Assembly (NCBI GenBank): GCA_947253875.1
Contig: CAMYAM010000002.1
Location: 67,379-131,378, forward strand
Direction: 5' to 3'
DNA length: 64,000 bases
Origin: an uncultured Fastidiosipila sp.
GTDB taxonomy: Bacteria; Bacillota; Clostridia; Saccharofermentanales; Fastidiosipilaceae
The position numbers were made by a program, and so were the translations under genes. Shown in pieces: positions 16,816 to 25,623 of this stretch. The number at the start of each line of letters is the position of its first letter. The first letter of the stretch is position 1. Below the pieces are notes generated by a model. That model was not told the origin of the DNA, did no database searches, and saw only the letters and a list, made by a program, of their open reading frames with translations.

Positions 16816-17175
16816 TTAGAAACCTAATCCGCCTAAACCACCAGGTAATCCACTAGTTAAACCACCCATTTTATTATCGCTTTCTTCAGCTAATTTTTTA
16901 TTAGCACCGTTAATAGCAGCAATAATAGTGTCTTGTAAGATATCTACATCTTCAGGATCTAGTGCATCTGGATCTATATTTAGCTCTAGTAGTTCATGCT
17001 CACCATTCATTTTAACAGTAACCATACCACCACCTGCAGTATGTTCAACAACTAGATCAGCTATCTCTTCTTGAGCTTTGGCAAGATCAGCTTGCATTTT
17101 TTGAGCTTGTTTCATTAATTGATTAATGTTTCCACCACCAAAACCGCCAGGGAAACCTCCACGTTTTTTAGCCAT
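16816..17175 (-). CDS. YbaB/EbfC nucleoid-associated protein
   Basis: Small DNA-binding protein of 119 residues. It has the typical Gly-rich start (GGFPGGFGGGNINQLMKQAQKMQ), a helical region, and the conserved VEHTAGGGMVTVKMNGEHELLELNIDP block. The Gly-rich C-terminus (GLTSGLPGGLGGLGF) is common in Bacillota members. It lies between dnaX (21-base gap) and recR, which is diagnostic for this family. Confidence 0.95.
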   Translation of the reverse strand: MAKKRGGFPGGFGGGNINQLMKQAQKMQADLAKAQEEIADLVVEHTAGGGMVTVKMNGEHELLELNIDPDALDPEDVDILQDTIIAAINGANKKLAEESDNKMGGLTSGLPGGLGGLGF

Positions 17176-17196
17176 ATTTTTCTCCTTTATTTATAA

Positions 17197-19014
17197 TTAA
17201 TCTATATCATCTATATCTTCTTGAATGGGAATGTCCATAGCCTCTGCAGCTGCTTTCATACGTTGGACCCATTCAGGTTCTTCTTTAGCTTGTTTAGTAG
17301 TGTCCACTTCATCAGCAGCTCTACCAGCTATATTAAAATCAAGAATCAAGTGAGTATTTGCATTAGCCTCTATAAAGGCTTGTAATACTCTTGCTTTAAC
17401 CTCGTGAGTATTAATTTTATCATATATATGAATTTGTTCAGTTTCGAAGTTAATAATAAACTTATCATCTTCCACATAGTATTGGCAAGTGTTGAGCAGT
17501 ATAGCTAGAAGTGGATCTTGCTCGTTCAACTCATTAATGAATTTATGCCAAATGTTTTTAAGCTCTTCTTGTGAGAAAGTTTTAGTTGGAGTTGATGTTG
17601 GTTCGGTTGTAGGTGAAGTAGTTTCTGTGAGTTTTGAACTGTTAGTTGCCCCTGATTTTGTGGGTTTAGGTTCTTTGACAATTTTAGTTGAACTTGGATC
17701 TAGCATTAGATTTATACCATTAGAGAAATCTGGTGTTGTTTCGGTTTTAGTTTTACCAGGTTCCATTTCCTGTGTTTTAACTTCAGACGACTCACTTTTT
17801 GCGGGTGCTAAATCATCTGCATTATAAGTTTCGTCTCCATTTTCTTCAGGAGTCTCAAGTTCAGCTTTAGGTTTGCTTAATTGCATGGGCTCTGTAAGCT
17901 CCGCACTACCTCTATTATTTTTAACATTTTGAAGTAATTGGATCAAAGCAACTTCCAAAGTGATTCTTGGATTTTCTGAGTATTTGAGTTCTTGTTGCAA
18001 ATTAGCTACAAAAGCAATGTCTTTAATTAAGTTTTGTGTGCTATATACTTTAGCAAGTTTTCCAAGAGTTTCTAGTGTTCTAGAGTTGACTTGTAAAATT
18101 TTCTCTGGAGCTCTACTAGTTTTGTAAACTAATAAGTTTCTAAGATATTGAGCTAAAGAAGAAGTGAAACGACTAATGTCTCCACCTTCCACGATTAATT
18201 TTTCTACACTTAACATTAACTCGTCAACATCACCAGAAACTAGGTTATAAATAATCTCTTCTAGGAACTCATCACTTACAACTCCAACCATATTCAAAAT
18301 ATCGTCACGAGTTATAACTTTATCCGAGTAAATACTTCTTGATTGATCTAATAACGATATAGCATCACGCAAAGCACCTTCAGAGAAATTAATGATAGTC
18401 AATAATCCATCTTCATCGATATTAATATTATTTTCTTTTGCAATTAGAGCTAGATGATCATGCATGTCATGCGATTTAATGCGTTTGAAATCGTAACGTT
18501 GACAACGAGAGAGTATGGTTGCCGGAATTCTTTGGGGATCTGTTGTTGCCAAAATAAAGACCGCATGAGCAGGAGGTTCTTCTAGTGTTTTTAGCAAGGC
18601 ATTAAATGCTGCAGTGGAGAGCATATGAACCTCATCGATTATATAAACTTTGTATTTAGCTACAGTAGGTAAGAACAAAACCTCATCAGTAATTTTCCTA
18701 ATATCATCAACACTATTATTGGAGGCAGCATCCATTTCGATTATATCTAACAATGTGCCTTTGATAGCATCCTGACAAATATCACACTTGTTACATGGGT
18801 TACCTTCAGCACTTAGGTTAGGGCAATTAATAGCTCTTGCAAAGATTTTGGCTAAAGAAGTTTTACCTGTTCCTCTGGTGCCACTAAATAGGTAAGCGTG
18901 AGCAATTGAGCCGCTAATTGCAGATTGTCTAAGAGCACTTACTACATGCTCTTGACCAACAACTTGGTCAAAATCAAGTGGTCGCCAAGCACGGTACAAA
19001 ACTTTGTCTGACAT
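17197..19014 (-). CDS. dnaX: DNA polymerase III subunit gamma/tau
   Basis: Clamp-loader ATPase of the replisome, 605 residues. I chose the ATG at 19014 (MSDKVLYRAWRP), 4 codons inside an earlier ATG, because GGAGGG lies just before it. The AAA+ module has GTRGTGKTSLAKIFARA (about 45-61), a zinc knuckle C-x8-C-x2-C-x2-C (CPNLSAEGNPCNKCDIC), Walker B IIDEVHML and the sensor LSRCQRYDF. Domain III follows. A Pro/Thr/Ser/Glu-rich linker (about 380-490) leads to a C-terminal tau-like domain. No clear slippery frameshift site was seen. The SRP RNA lies directly upstream. Confidence 0.96.
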   Translation of the reverse strand: MSDKVLYRAWRPLDFDQVVGQEHVVSALRQSAISGSIAHAYLFSGTRGTGKTSLAKIFARAINCPNLSAEGNPCNKCDICQDAIKGTLLDIIEMDAASNNSVDDIRKITDEVLFLPTVAKYKVYIIDEVHMLSTAAFNALLKTLEEPPAHAVFILATTDPQRIPATILSRCQRYDFKRIKSHDMHDHLALIAKENNINIDEDGLLTIINFSEGALRDAISLLDQSRSIYSDKVITRDDILNMVGVVSDEFLEEIIYNLVSGDVDELMLSVEKLIVEGGDISRFTSSLAQYLRNLLVYKTSRAPEKILQVNSRTLETLGKLAKVYSTQNLIKDIAFVANLQQELKYSENPRITLEVALIQLLQNVKNNRGSAELTEPMQLSKPKAELETPEENGDETYNADDLAPAKSESSEVKTQEMEPGKTKTETTPDFSNGINLMLDPSSTKIVKEPKPTKSGATNSSKLTETTSPTTEPTSTPTKTFSQEELKNIWHKFINELNEQDPLLAILLNTCQYYVEDDKFIINFETEQIHIYDKINTHEVKARVLQAFIEANANTHLILDFNIAGRAADEVDTTKQAKEEPEWVQRMKAAAEAMDIPIQEDIDDID

Positions 19015-19113
19015 AAAACCCTCCATCTAGATTGAATAAGAAAAATTATTTTGAGAAATCTCTCAAAGCCTCTGAGTTTTATTATAACCCAATAATTAAA
19101 GATCAAAAGCAAA

Positions 19114-19251
19114 AACCACTTCTTAGCCGAAGCCACACAGGCGGATCTGCAGCACATAAGGTTCGCCGCTTATTGCTGCTCCCTTCCGGGCCTGACAAGG
19201 TTCACGGTTCTTATCGCACAGGACCCATGCAGCCTCGACTAAAAAGTGGTT
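19114..19251 (-). ncRNA. ffs: Signal recognition particle RNA (short bacterial type)
   Basis: Read on the minus strand, the universally conserved apical domain is present: GTCAGGCCCGGAAGGGAGCA followed by GC. It is flanked by long complementary arms, and the ends pair (AACCACTTTTTAG with CTAAGAAGTGGTT). The length of about 138 bases means a short helix-8 type RNA without the Alu domain of Bacillus. It binds Ffh for membrane targeting of proteins. A T-rich stretch (TTTTTGCTTTTGATC) after the 3' end serves as terminator. Lying just before dnaX is its common place in Bacillota. Confidence 0.95.
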
Positions 19252-19324
19252 CTTTAATTGTATAGGCGATTATAACATATGAAAATAATCTTTGCTGATT
19301 TGTTCTAGCATATTTTCTATATGT

Positions 19325-19347
19325 CAGTATATATCAGTATATATCAG
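19325..19347. repeat. Short tandem repeat, period 10
   Basis: CAGTATATAT occurs twice in tandem plus a third partial CAG, between nhaC and the SRP RNA. AT-rich spacer; no function visible. Confidence 0.5.
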
Positions 19348-19352
19348 ATGTC

Positions 19353-20816
19353 TTATCGATTTTCTCCCTCCGATTCTATTGACTTAGCTAAAGTAGTTTC
19401 TTCATCTTCTAGTAAAGCCATTTCCTCTGGAGTGATTTTTGCAATGCCAAATCCTGTAGCTGCATAAATTAATGCGAATAATGGACTTAGGAAACAGAAG
19501 AATGCAAAAGGAGCGTAGGTGAAAGTGCTAACTCCCAAAGTTGATGACATGAATATTCCACAAGCACCCCAAGGAATTAGTGATGACATGGCAGTTCCAA
19601 AATCTTCTAAAGTTCTGGAGAGATTTTTCAAGGATATACCTCTCCTTAAGTATTCTTTTACATAGATTCTACCGGGTAAAATGATACCTAGATATTGATC
19701 TCCTGTTATTAATAAAGTACTAATTACAGTTAATCCTGTAGCTGCAATTAGGCCGAAGGTGCCTCTAGCCAATTTAACAATTTTGTGATTGAGGCTTGAG
19801 ATCATCCCTGAGCTATCCATTATGCCTGCTAAGCCTAGAGCTATTATGAATAAAGATATTGAGCCAAGCATGGAATTAAGTCCACCACCACTTAATAACT
19901 TATCAATCGTTTCAATACCTGTATTTGACACAAAGCCGTGGTGTGCGGCAATCAGAACTTCAGAAACAGAGGCTCCTTGAAAATATATTCCCATAATCCC
20001 AGCAACTATAGAACTGATAAGTAAAGTACCAACTGCAGGAACTTTAAAGAAAATTAACACAATAACTAGTAGAGCTGGAAGTAAGAGAATGGGACTTATG
20101 TAGAAATTTTGGGATATACCGTTGAATAGAGATTCCACATAAGTAGGGTCAAAAGCCTTAATTTCGTAATTCCAAGAAATGATAAGATAAATAAGCAATG
20201 AAACTAAGAAACTAGGTATTGTTGTGAAAAGCATGTGTTTAATATGATCAAAAAGATTAACATTACTGATACCTGAAGCGAGAGTAGTGGTATCGGATAT
20301 AGGAGAGAGCTTATCCCCAAAGTAGGCTCCTGAAATTATAGCACCGGCACTCAGTCCAGGATTGAAGCCTAAACTGTTACCAATTGCCATTAATGCAATC
20401 CCGATAGTACCTGCCGTTGACCATGAACTACCTGTCATGATTGTGGTCAAAGCAGTTATGATTGCTGCGCTAGGTAAGAAGAATTGAGGAGATACAATTT
20501 GTAGTCCGTAATATATGAAGCTAGGGACAACTCCAGCTAGTGTCCATACACCAACAATTACACCAACAGCTAACAATATAAAAAGAGAAGCAGCGCTGGT
20601 TGAAACTGTCTTATTAATTCCTGCTTCTAGCTCAGACCATTTATGACCGTGAAGCATTGCTATAATTGCTGCAAATAATACACTAAGAAATAGAGGTATA
20701 TGTGCCTCTACCTTTAAAATAAACATTCCAATAAATAAAGATGCTGCTATAAATATTACTACCAAAATAGCCGATGTAAACGGCACAGGCTTTGTATTGT
20801 TCTCCTTGCGAGACAT
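19353..20816 (-). CDS. nhaC: NhaC-family Na+/H+ antiporter
   Basis: Membrane antiporter of 487 residues with about 11-12 spans. Family features include TGSSWSTAGTIGIALMAIG (about 128-146), the substrate-region motif SGAYFGDKLSPISDTTTLAS (about 161-180) and the C-terminal LIPWGACGIFMSSTLGVSTF. NhaC proteins exchange Na+ (sometimes with malate/lactate) for protons. The cytoplasmic tail is acidic (EEMALLEDEETT). The start follows AAGGAGAA. It is not obviously in an operon with gatD (70-base gap, same strand), but read-through is possible. Confidence 0.93.
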   Translation of the reverse strand: MSRKENNTKPVPFTSAILVVIFIAASLFIGMFILKVEAHIPLFLSVLFAAIIAMLHGHKWSELEAGINKTVSTSAASLFILLAVGVIVGVWTLAGVVPSFIYYGLQIVSPQFFLPSAAIITALTTIMTGSSWSTAGTIGIALMAIGNSLGFNPGLSAGAIISGAYFGDKLSPISDTTTLASGISNVNLFDHIKHMLFTTIPSFLVSLLIYLIISWNYEIKAFDPTYVESLFNGISQNFYISPILLLPALLVIVLIFFKVPAVGTLLISSIVAGIMGIYFQGASVSEVLIAAHHGFVSNTGIETIDKLLSGGGLNSMLGSISLFIIALGLAGIMDSSGMISSLNHKIVKLARGTFGLIAATGLTVISTLLITGDQYLGIILPGRIYVKEYLRRGISLKNLSRTLEDFGTAMSSLIPWGACGIFMSSTLGVSTFTYAPFAFFCFLSPLFALIYAATGFGIAKITPEEMALLEDEETTLAKSIESEGENR

Positions 20817-20886
20817 TTTTCGTTTTCTCCTTTTTTAGCAACTGCTGGTTAGATTCTAATTTCTTTGTAAATTGCAATTCTAATAA

Positions 20887-21609
20887 TTAGTCAAAGTATA
20901 CACCAAACCCTTTGACCTTTTTTAGCAGCCTTAAATTTTCTTTGTAAACAAAATTTAAATCAGATTCAAAAGGCAGTTCAGCATCTATTTCCAACAAAAT
21001 TTTAAGTAAATTTAGAAAGCAAGGATTGGTGATAAGGATATTACCTGAGAGCTCAATAAGGTATGAGTTTTTATATTTGTAACCTCCTAGAGGGCTATCA
21101 AGATTGAAGGCGTGTTCAGGATGCAAGGATTTATACAGATAATTATTCTCATTACCATAATAATTGCTAAACCCTAATTTGCTACCGTAAGCAAGTTCAT
21201 CTTGAAACTCAATAAGTACTTGTTCAGAAACACGATTACTAAAATCCCTTACAGTCTTGTATGGAAACAGACCTAAGCAACTCGCTGGCTTGCCATCTAT
21301 CACTTCCAAATCACTACCTAACAAATCCAGCGAATTATTGATTGCCAAAATTTTTATACCATCATCAATTAAATTCTTTAATAAACTTTTATATGGTAAA
21401 AGCTTGTTGTAAACTCTTTCCATATTTTTTTCAGTCATTGGTCCAAAAAATATTAAGTCAACACTATGATTTGCAAAGTAAGGCTCATCATGATAAAAAG
21501 TTTTAATTATTTCTAAATGTTCATGCTCTTTGGCGATAAGATCAAAATAATGAACAGTTTCAATTTCTCCGAAAGTTATAAATTCTGGATACAAAATTTC
21601 TACTACCAT
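20887..21609 (-). CDS. GatD-like glutaminase lacking catalytic Cys and His
   Basis: Homologue of GatD, the glutaminase half of the lipid II isoglutaminyl synthase, 240 residues, starting one base after murT ends. The class-I GATase fold can be followed: ILAINNSLDLLG (88-98) matches I-C-G-G-x-Q-x-L-G, GLFPYKTVRD matches the next strand, LGFSNYYGNENNYL (145-158) matches G-F-E-N-H-x-G-x-T, and YKNSYLIELSGNILITNP matches Y-k-N-x-x-G-T-Y-L-H-G-P-x-L-x-x-N-P. The Cys nucleophile is Asn91 and the catalytic His is Ser188. It therefore should not hydrolyse glutamine. The open frame and tight coupling to murT argue for a kept function. A normal GatD elsewhere in the genome is possible. Confidence 0.82.
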   Translation of the reverse strand: MVVEILYPEFITFGEIETVHYFDLIAKEHEHLEIIKTFYHDEPYFANHSVDLIFFGPMTEKNMERVYNKLLPYKSLLKNLIDDGIKILAINNSLDLLGSDLEVIDGKPASCLGLFPYKTVRDFSNRVSEQVLIEFQDELAYGSKLGFSNYYGNENNYLYKSLHPEHAFNLDSPLGGYKYKNSYLIELSGNILITNPCFLNLLKILLEIDAELPFESDLNFVYKENLRLLKKVKGFGVYFD

Positions 21610-21610
21610 T

Positions 21611-22969
21611 TTAAGCCTCCACGATTTCCTTTATTTGCTTTTTAGTTTTATCTGTTAAAAATTGAGCATAGTCGTCAATATCTTTAAGTATATATATGGT
21701 TTCTTCGACACTAGGATCTATATAATTTTTAATTTGCTCAAGTTCATCTACTATGACTAGTTTCTTTCTATCTACTCCATCCAGTAAAGCCGTTATTTCT
21801 AATGGATAGCCAAATTTTCCGTAAAAAATAACTAAATCTATATTCTGGGCATATCTCATATCAGTGTTATACATCCAACTTTGATTGGCGTTGGGTAAGT
21901 CATCTTGGCCGTAGTCAGGTAAGTAGATAACTATCTTTCTGCCAGGCTTCTTGCTTATGTTAAAGAATGATCTACTGGTTGCGACAGGATTTATACCTTT
22001 GGAAACCATTGTTATTACTTCCTTTGGACCAATCTGGACTGTGTTTAATCGGCTTGAAACAACTTTAATGCTTTTGAAAGCTACAATTAATTCTTCAGCC
22101 GAGAACCCATATTCTCTAAGTGTTGCGTAAGCTGCAATTTGGTTGTAGCTGTTTTCTACACTTGAACTAACTAGAGGTAAGCTATATGTAAGGCCGTGGT
22201 CGATAATGTGTAATAAATTGTTGTTTTCGTCGATAGCAGTAACAACATACTGAGCTTCAGGATTTTTGAAGCTGCAGTTTTCGCAGTGATACTCTCCAAT
22301 GTGGTGATAGCGCTTAAAATCCCATGTGATTAAGTTGTCACATTTAGGGCAGTAAATCATATCTTGAATTTTAGAATCCAAACACTCTTTTTCCCCATTT
22401 AGAGGTTTAATTGTAAAATAGACGCGCTTGTTTTTGTCACTTCCTAAGTAAGCGCTGATTGAGTCGGAAGCATTCAGAATAAGCATCATATCATCATTTA
22501 TAGCTTCGTTAATTCTTCTAAAAACGTAATCTACATTAGCATTTCTATCAAAAGAGTCTTGGAATAAATTAGTTACAGTTAAGCTACTAGGTTTCAGCTG
22601 TTGATTGTAGTGTCTCATCCAGAGTTCATCTTGCTCTATAATTGCAAAATCTGCTACCTTATTTTTGGAAAAAGGTGATTGACTTAGCATTGAGGCAATT
22701 CCTGATATTGTGTTAGAGCCTAAACGGTTCGAGATATATGTTTTACCGAGAATATCAAGTAAGTCACTGATCATATTGTTGGTTGTAGTTTTACCGTTTG
22801 TACCAGTTATAGCGATTATATTATGTGGCTTATTAACATTATTTATGTAATTTTTATCTAGGAAGAGTGCTACTTCGCCAGAGTAAAAAGTTCCTTCTCT
22901 ACCGAGTAATCTCAATGTTTTACGAGTCAGTTTTGCTAGGGCTGACGCGAAATTAGTTCTTAAACTCAT
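21611..22969 (-). CDS. MurT-like lipid II amidation ligase subunit
   Basis: Mur-ligase-family protein of 452 residues. MurT with GatD amidates the D-Glu of lipid II to D-isoglutamine. The ATP site AITGTNGKTTTN (53-64), the EQDE segment (112-115) and the MurT-specific zinc ribbon (C207-x2-C210 ... C229-x2-C232) are intact. In the C-terminal DUF1727 region, the usual D-x-S-W-x-W-D motif reads N-Q-S-W-M-Y-N (362-368), so both Asp residues that could serve the GatD active site are Asn. Together with the altered GatD this suggests the pair no longer channels ammonia from glutamine. The start ATG follows AGGAGAT. Confidence 0.88.
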   Translation of the reverse strand: MSLRTNFASALAKLTRKTLRLLGREGTFYSGEVALFLDKNYINNVNKPHNIIAITGTNGKTTTNNMISDLLDILGKTYISNRLGSNTISGIASMLSQSPFSKNKVADFAIIEQDELWMRHYNQQLKPSSLTVTNLFQDSFDRNANVDYVFRRINEAINDDMMLILNASDSISAYLGSDKNKRVYFTIKPLNGEKECLDSKIQDMIYCPKCDNLITWDFKRYHHIGEYHCENCSFKNPEAQYVVTAIDENNNLLHIIDHGLTYSLPLVSSSVENSYNQIAAYATLREYGFSAEELIVAFKSIKVVSSRLNTVQIGPKEVITMVSKGINPVATSRSFFNISKKPGRKIVIYLPDYGQDDLPNANQSWMYNTDMRYAQNIDLVIFYGKFGYPLEITALLDGVDRKKLVIVDELEQIKNYIDPSVEETIYILKDIDDYAQFLTDKTKKQIKEIVEA

Positions 22970-23519
22970 TTGCTATCTCCTTTGAACTCTTTGAATATTG
23001 TAATTATAGTAGATTATAAATAAATTGTCTTTTTTACAATTTTATTATGGGTGTTAAGTTTGTGGGTATTAAGAAATCAAATTGGTATGCTTGAAGAGGT
23101 GGAAAAACAGATAACTTTAGAATTCTTATTGAGTAAAATAGCCAAATAAAACTACAAAAAATAAAATTTACTTGATATTTATCCCAAAATAATTTATTTT
23201 AGTAAAGTTGACAAAAAAAGCTGACATTTCTGAGTAATTAGCACATAAAAAAAGCTAGTTTTGCTTAATAAAAGAAATATTAGTAATTTTTTTGAATAAT
23301 GTGCATAAATGCTAAAAGTTTACTTGACCTTTAACATACAATATTGCTAAAATGTACATTGTTAAAAAGTATTTTATATTTTTAGAAAATACTTGTTTAG
23401 ATATAAGTTTTAGCGGGTGGCGATTTTTTATAGAGTTTTATTAGTAATTCGCATTAATACTAGAAAAAATTAGTATTAAGAGGTTAGCTAAAACATTATT
23501 AGAAGGGGAGGACTTTTTT
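22970..23519. other. 550-base intergenic region between divergent units
   Basis: Very AT-rich spacer between murT (leftward) and the sugar transporter operon (rightward). Besides the promoter at 23324-23353 it holds a small hairpin (AAATTGT-N6-ACAATTT, about 23021-23042) and several A and T tracts. No coding potential was seen. A catabolite-response or regulator site would be expected here, but none could be recognised with confidence. Confidence 0.6.
23324..23353 (+). promoter_or_regulatory. Probable promoter of the sugar transporter operon
   Basis: TTGACC and TAAAAT are separated by 18 bases, about 165 bases ahead of the first permease gene. The long leader leaves room for regulation. The start codon of that gene is preceded by GGGGAGG. 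Confidence 0.55.
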
Positions 23520-24512
23520 ATGGCTGAAATAAAACAAGCTGAAAAAGGGTCAAAACAAAAACCAGCTGAGGTGCGCAAGCATAAAGTTAAAAAAAGCTGG
23601 AAAGGTAGAGACAGTCAGTTGACATTGTTAGCTCTACCAGTAGTTGTCTGGTTTATCTTATTTAGCTATTTGCCAATGATTGGTATTATCTTAGCTTTTA
23701 AGAACTATCGTCCAGTTGCAGGACAAAACTTCTTTATTAGTTTATTCCAATCAGATTGGGCATGGTTTAAGAACTTTGAATTGCTATTCCGTACACCAGA
23801 TGCGAAGATAATGATCTACAACACATTTTTCTATAACATTATCGGTATTGCTCTAGGTGCAATTTTACCAGTAATAATGGCAATTATTTTGTCTAACTTA
23901 AGAAGCAAGAAATTCATGAAGACAAGTCAAACAATGATTTTCTTGCCACACTTTTTATCATGGGTTGTTGTTAATAACTTACTATACTCATTTTTATCAC
24001 CAGATAGAGGTTATATTAATAACTTAATCACAAGTGCTGGTGGAGACCCAATCAATTGGTATAGCCAAGCTCAATATTGGAGATTTATCCTAATTTTCAT
24101 GAATCAATGGAAAGGTCTAGGTTATAGTACAGTTATTTATTTATCTGCTATAACAAGTATAGATGGCGAAATGTATGAAGCTGCTATGATTGATGGTGCA
24201 TCAAAATGGCAACAAATTAAATACATTACAATTCCGCACCTCAGAGTCACAGTAGCTATCTTATTAATTCTCGCTGTTGGTGGTATCGCCAGAACAGGTT
24301 TAGATATGTACTATCAATTACCACGTCAATCATTGGCACTGTATAACCAATACATGACAGTTGATGTTTACGTATTCAACGCAGCTACAGGTAATGGTAA
24401 TATCGCTCAAGGTTCAGCAGTTGGATTCTTACAATCAGTGATAGGGTTAGTATTAATTTTATCAACGAACCTCTTGGTGCGTAAAGTAGACCCAGAGTCT
24501 TCACTATTCTAG
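23520..24512 (+). CDS. Sugar ABC transporter permease (LplB type)
   Basis: One of two membrane subunits of a carbohydrate importer of the CUT1/LplB type; 330 residues. A basic N-terminal 35 residues precede six spans, the first at about 37-58 (LALPVVVWFILFSYLPM). The ATPase-docking loop EAAMIDGASKWQQIKYITIPHL lies near residue 225. LplB-type permeases pair with large lipid-anchored binding proteins and usually share an ATPase encoded elsewhere, which fits the absence of an ATP-binding gene here. The second permease gene follows by 16 bases. Confidence 0.93.
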   Translation: MAEIKQAEKGSKQKPAEVRKHKVKKSWKGRDSQLTLLALPVVVWFILFSYLPMIGIILAFKNYRPVAGQNFFISLFQSDWAWFKNFELLFRTPDAKIMIYNTFFYNIIGIALGAILPVIMAIILSNLRSKKFMKTSQTMIFLPHFLSWVVVNNLLYSFLSPDRGYINNLITSAGGDPINWYSQAQYWRFILIFMNQWKGLGYSTVIYLSAITSIDGEMYEAAMIDGASKWQQIKYITIPHLRVTVAILLILAVGGIARTGLDMYYQLPRQSLALYNQYMTVDVYVFNAATGNGNIAQGSAVGFLQSVIGLVLILSTNLLVRKVDPESSLF

Positions 24513-24528
24513 AGAGGGGAGTTAAGTA

Positions 24529-25458
24529 ATGGCTATAAGAAAGAAAAAAGGAACAAGAACGGGTATTGAGATGTATAACCAAATCTCAATGCCAACAAAT
24601 ATACTTTTATCACTAATAGTTTTGGCATGGGCAATGTTATGTTTGCTGCCAGTTTTACTAGTTGTTGCGATTTCATTCGCATCGGAAGCAAGTGTTAAAG
24701 CAAACGGATATCAATTCTTCCCATCAGAACTTACATTAGATGCTTATAACGTAATTTTTGGAGCTGATAGTAGAATTCCTAGATCACTGTTAGTATCCAT
24801 AATTGTTACACTTACAGGAACAAGTATAGGTGTATTAATTCAAGCAGCATATGGTTACGTGTTATCACAAAGATCATATTACTTAACAAAAGCAGCTCAC
24901 GTATTTATTTTGATACCAATGCTTTTTGGTGGTGGTTTGATTCCGTCATATATGATTAATACAGGTGTATTAGGTTTCAAAGACTCAATTTTTGCCTTGA
25001 TTTTACCAGCAATGGTTGGTACAGCTAATATCATCATTATGCGTACATACTTTAAAGGTCAATTATCACAATCGATACTAGAGCAAGCAGAAATTGACGG
25101 TTCTAATGAACTTAGAACATTCTTTACTATAGTATTGCCTCTATCATTACCAGTTCTTGCAACAATTGCTATTTTCATGGCCTTTGGTTACTGGAATGGA
25201 TGGATGGAAGCAAAACTATATATCAAGAAACCTGAGCTTAAACCTTTACAAGCTCTCCTAATGGATATTCAAGGAAGTATTAACTTTATGCTTTCTGAAG
25301 AAGGACAAAAACAAGCAACCCTGCTTAACATAGAGATACCACGTGACGGTATTAGAATGGCATTAGTTGTTGTTATTGTTGTTCCAATTGCATTGGTTTA
25401 TCCATTCTTCCAACGTTACTTCGTTAGTGGTTTGACTATTGGAGCAGTTAAGGGTTAA
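24529..25458 (+). CDS. Sugar ABC transporter permease (LplC/AraQ type)
   Basis: Second membrane subunit of the same importer, 309 residues with six spans. The docking loop EQAEIDGSNELRTFFTIVLPLSLP lies near residue 185. The C-terminal end PFFQRYFVSGLTIGAVKG is the hallmark of the AraQ/LplC permeases. The ATG follows GAGGGGAG, 16 bases after the first permease gene. Confidence 0.94.
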   Translation: MAIRKKKGTRTGIEMYNQISMPTNILLSLIVLAWAMLCLLPVLLVVAISFASEASVKANGYQFFPSELTLDAYNVIFGADSRIPRSLLVSIIVTLTGTSIGVLIQAAYGYVLSQRSYYLTKAAHVFILIPMLFGGGLIPSYMINTGVLGFKDSIFALILPAMVGTANIIIMRTYFKGQLSQSILEQAEIDGSNELRTFFTIVLPLSLPVLATIAIFMAFGYWNGWMEAKLYIKKPELKPLQALLMDIQGSINFMLSEEGQKQATLLNIEIPRDGIRMALVVVIVVPIALVYPFFQRYFVSGLTIGAVKG

Positions 25459-25623
25459 AGCATTTAGAGATGTGCATAGTACGATGCACTAAATATAAAT
25501 TAGTTTTCAAAGGCCTAGAAGGCAGAGAAAAAATAAGAAAGTTAGTGATGCGCAAGCATTATTATTCTGAAACGGGGTTTGGAAGCAACTCGTAGAGGGA
25601 TAGAATTTCAAATGGAGGTAGTT

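Noticed and set aside
22970..23519. Riboswitch or small RNA in the 550-base spacer
   Set aside because: No conserved aptamer core was recognised, and only short AT-rich hairpins are present.
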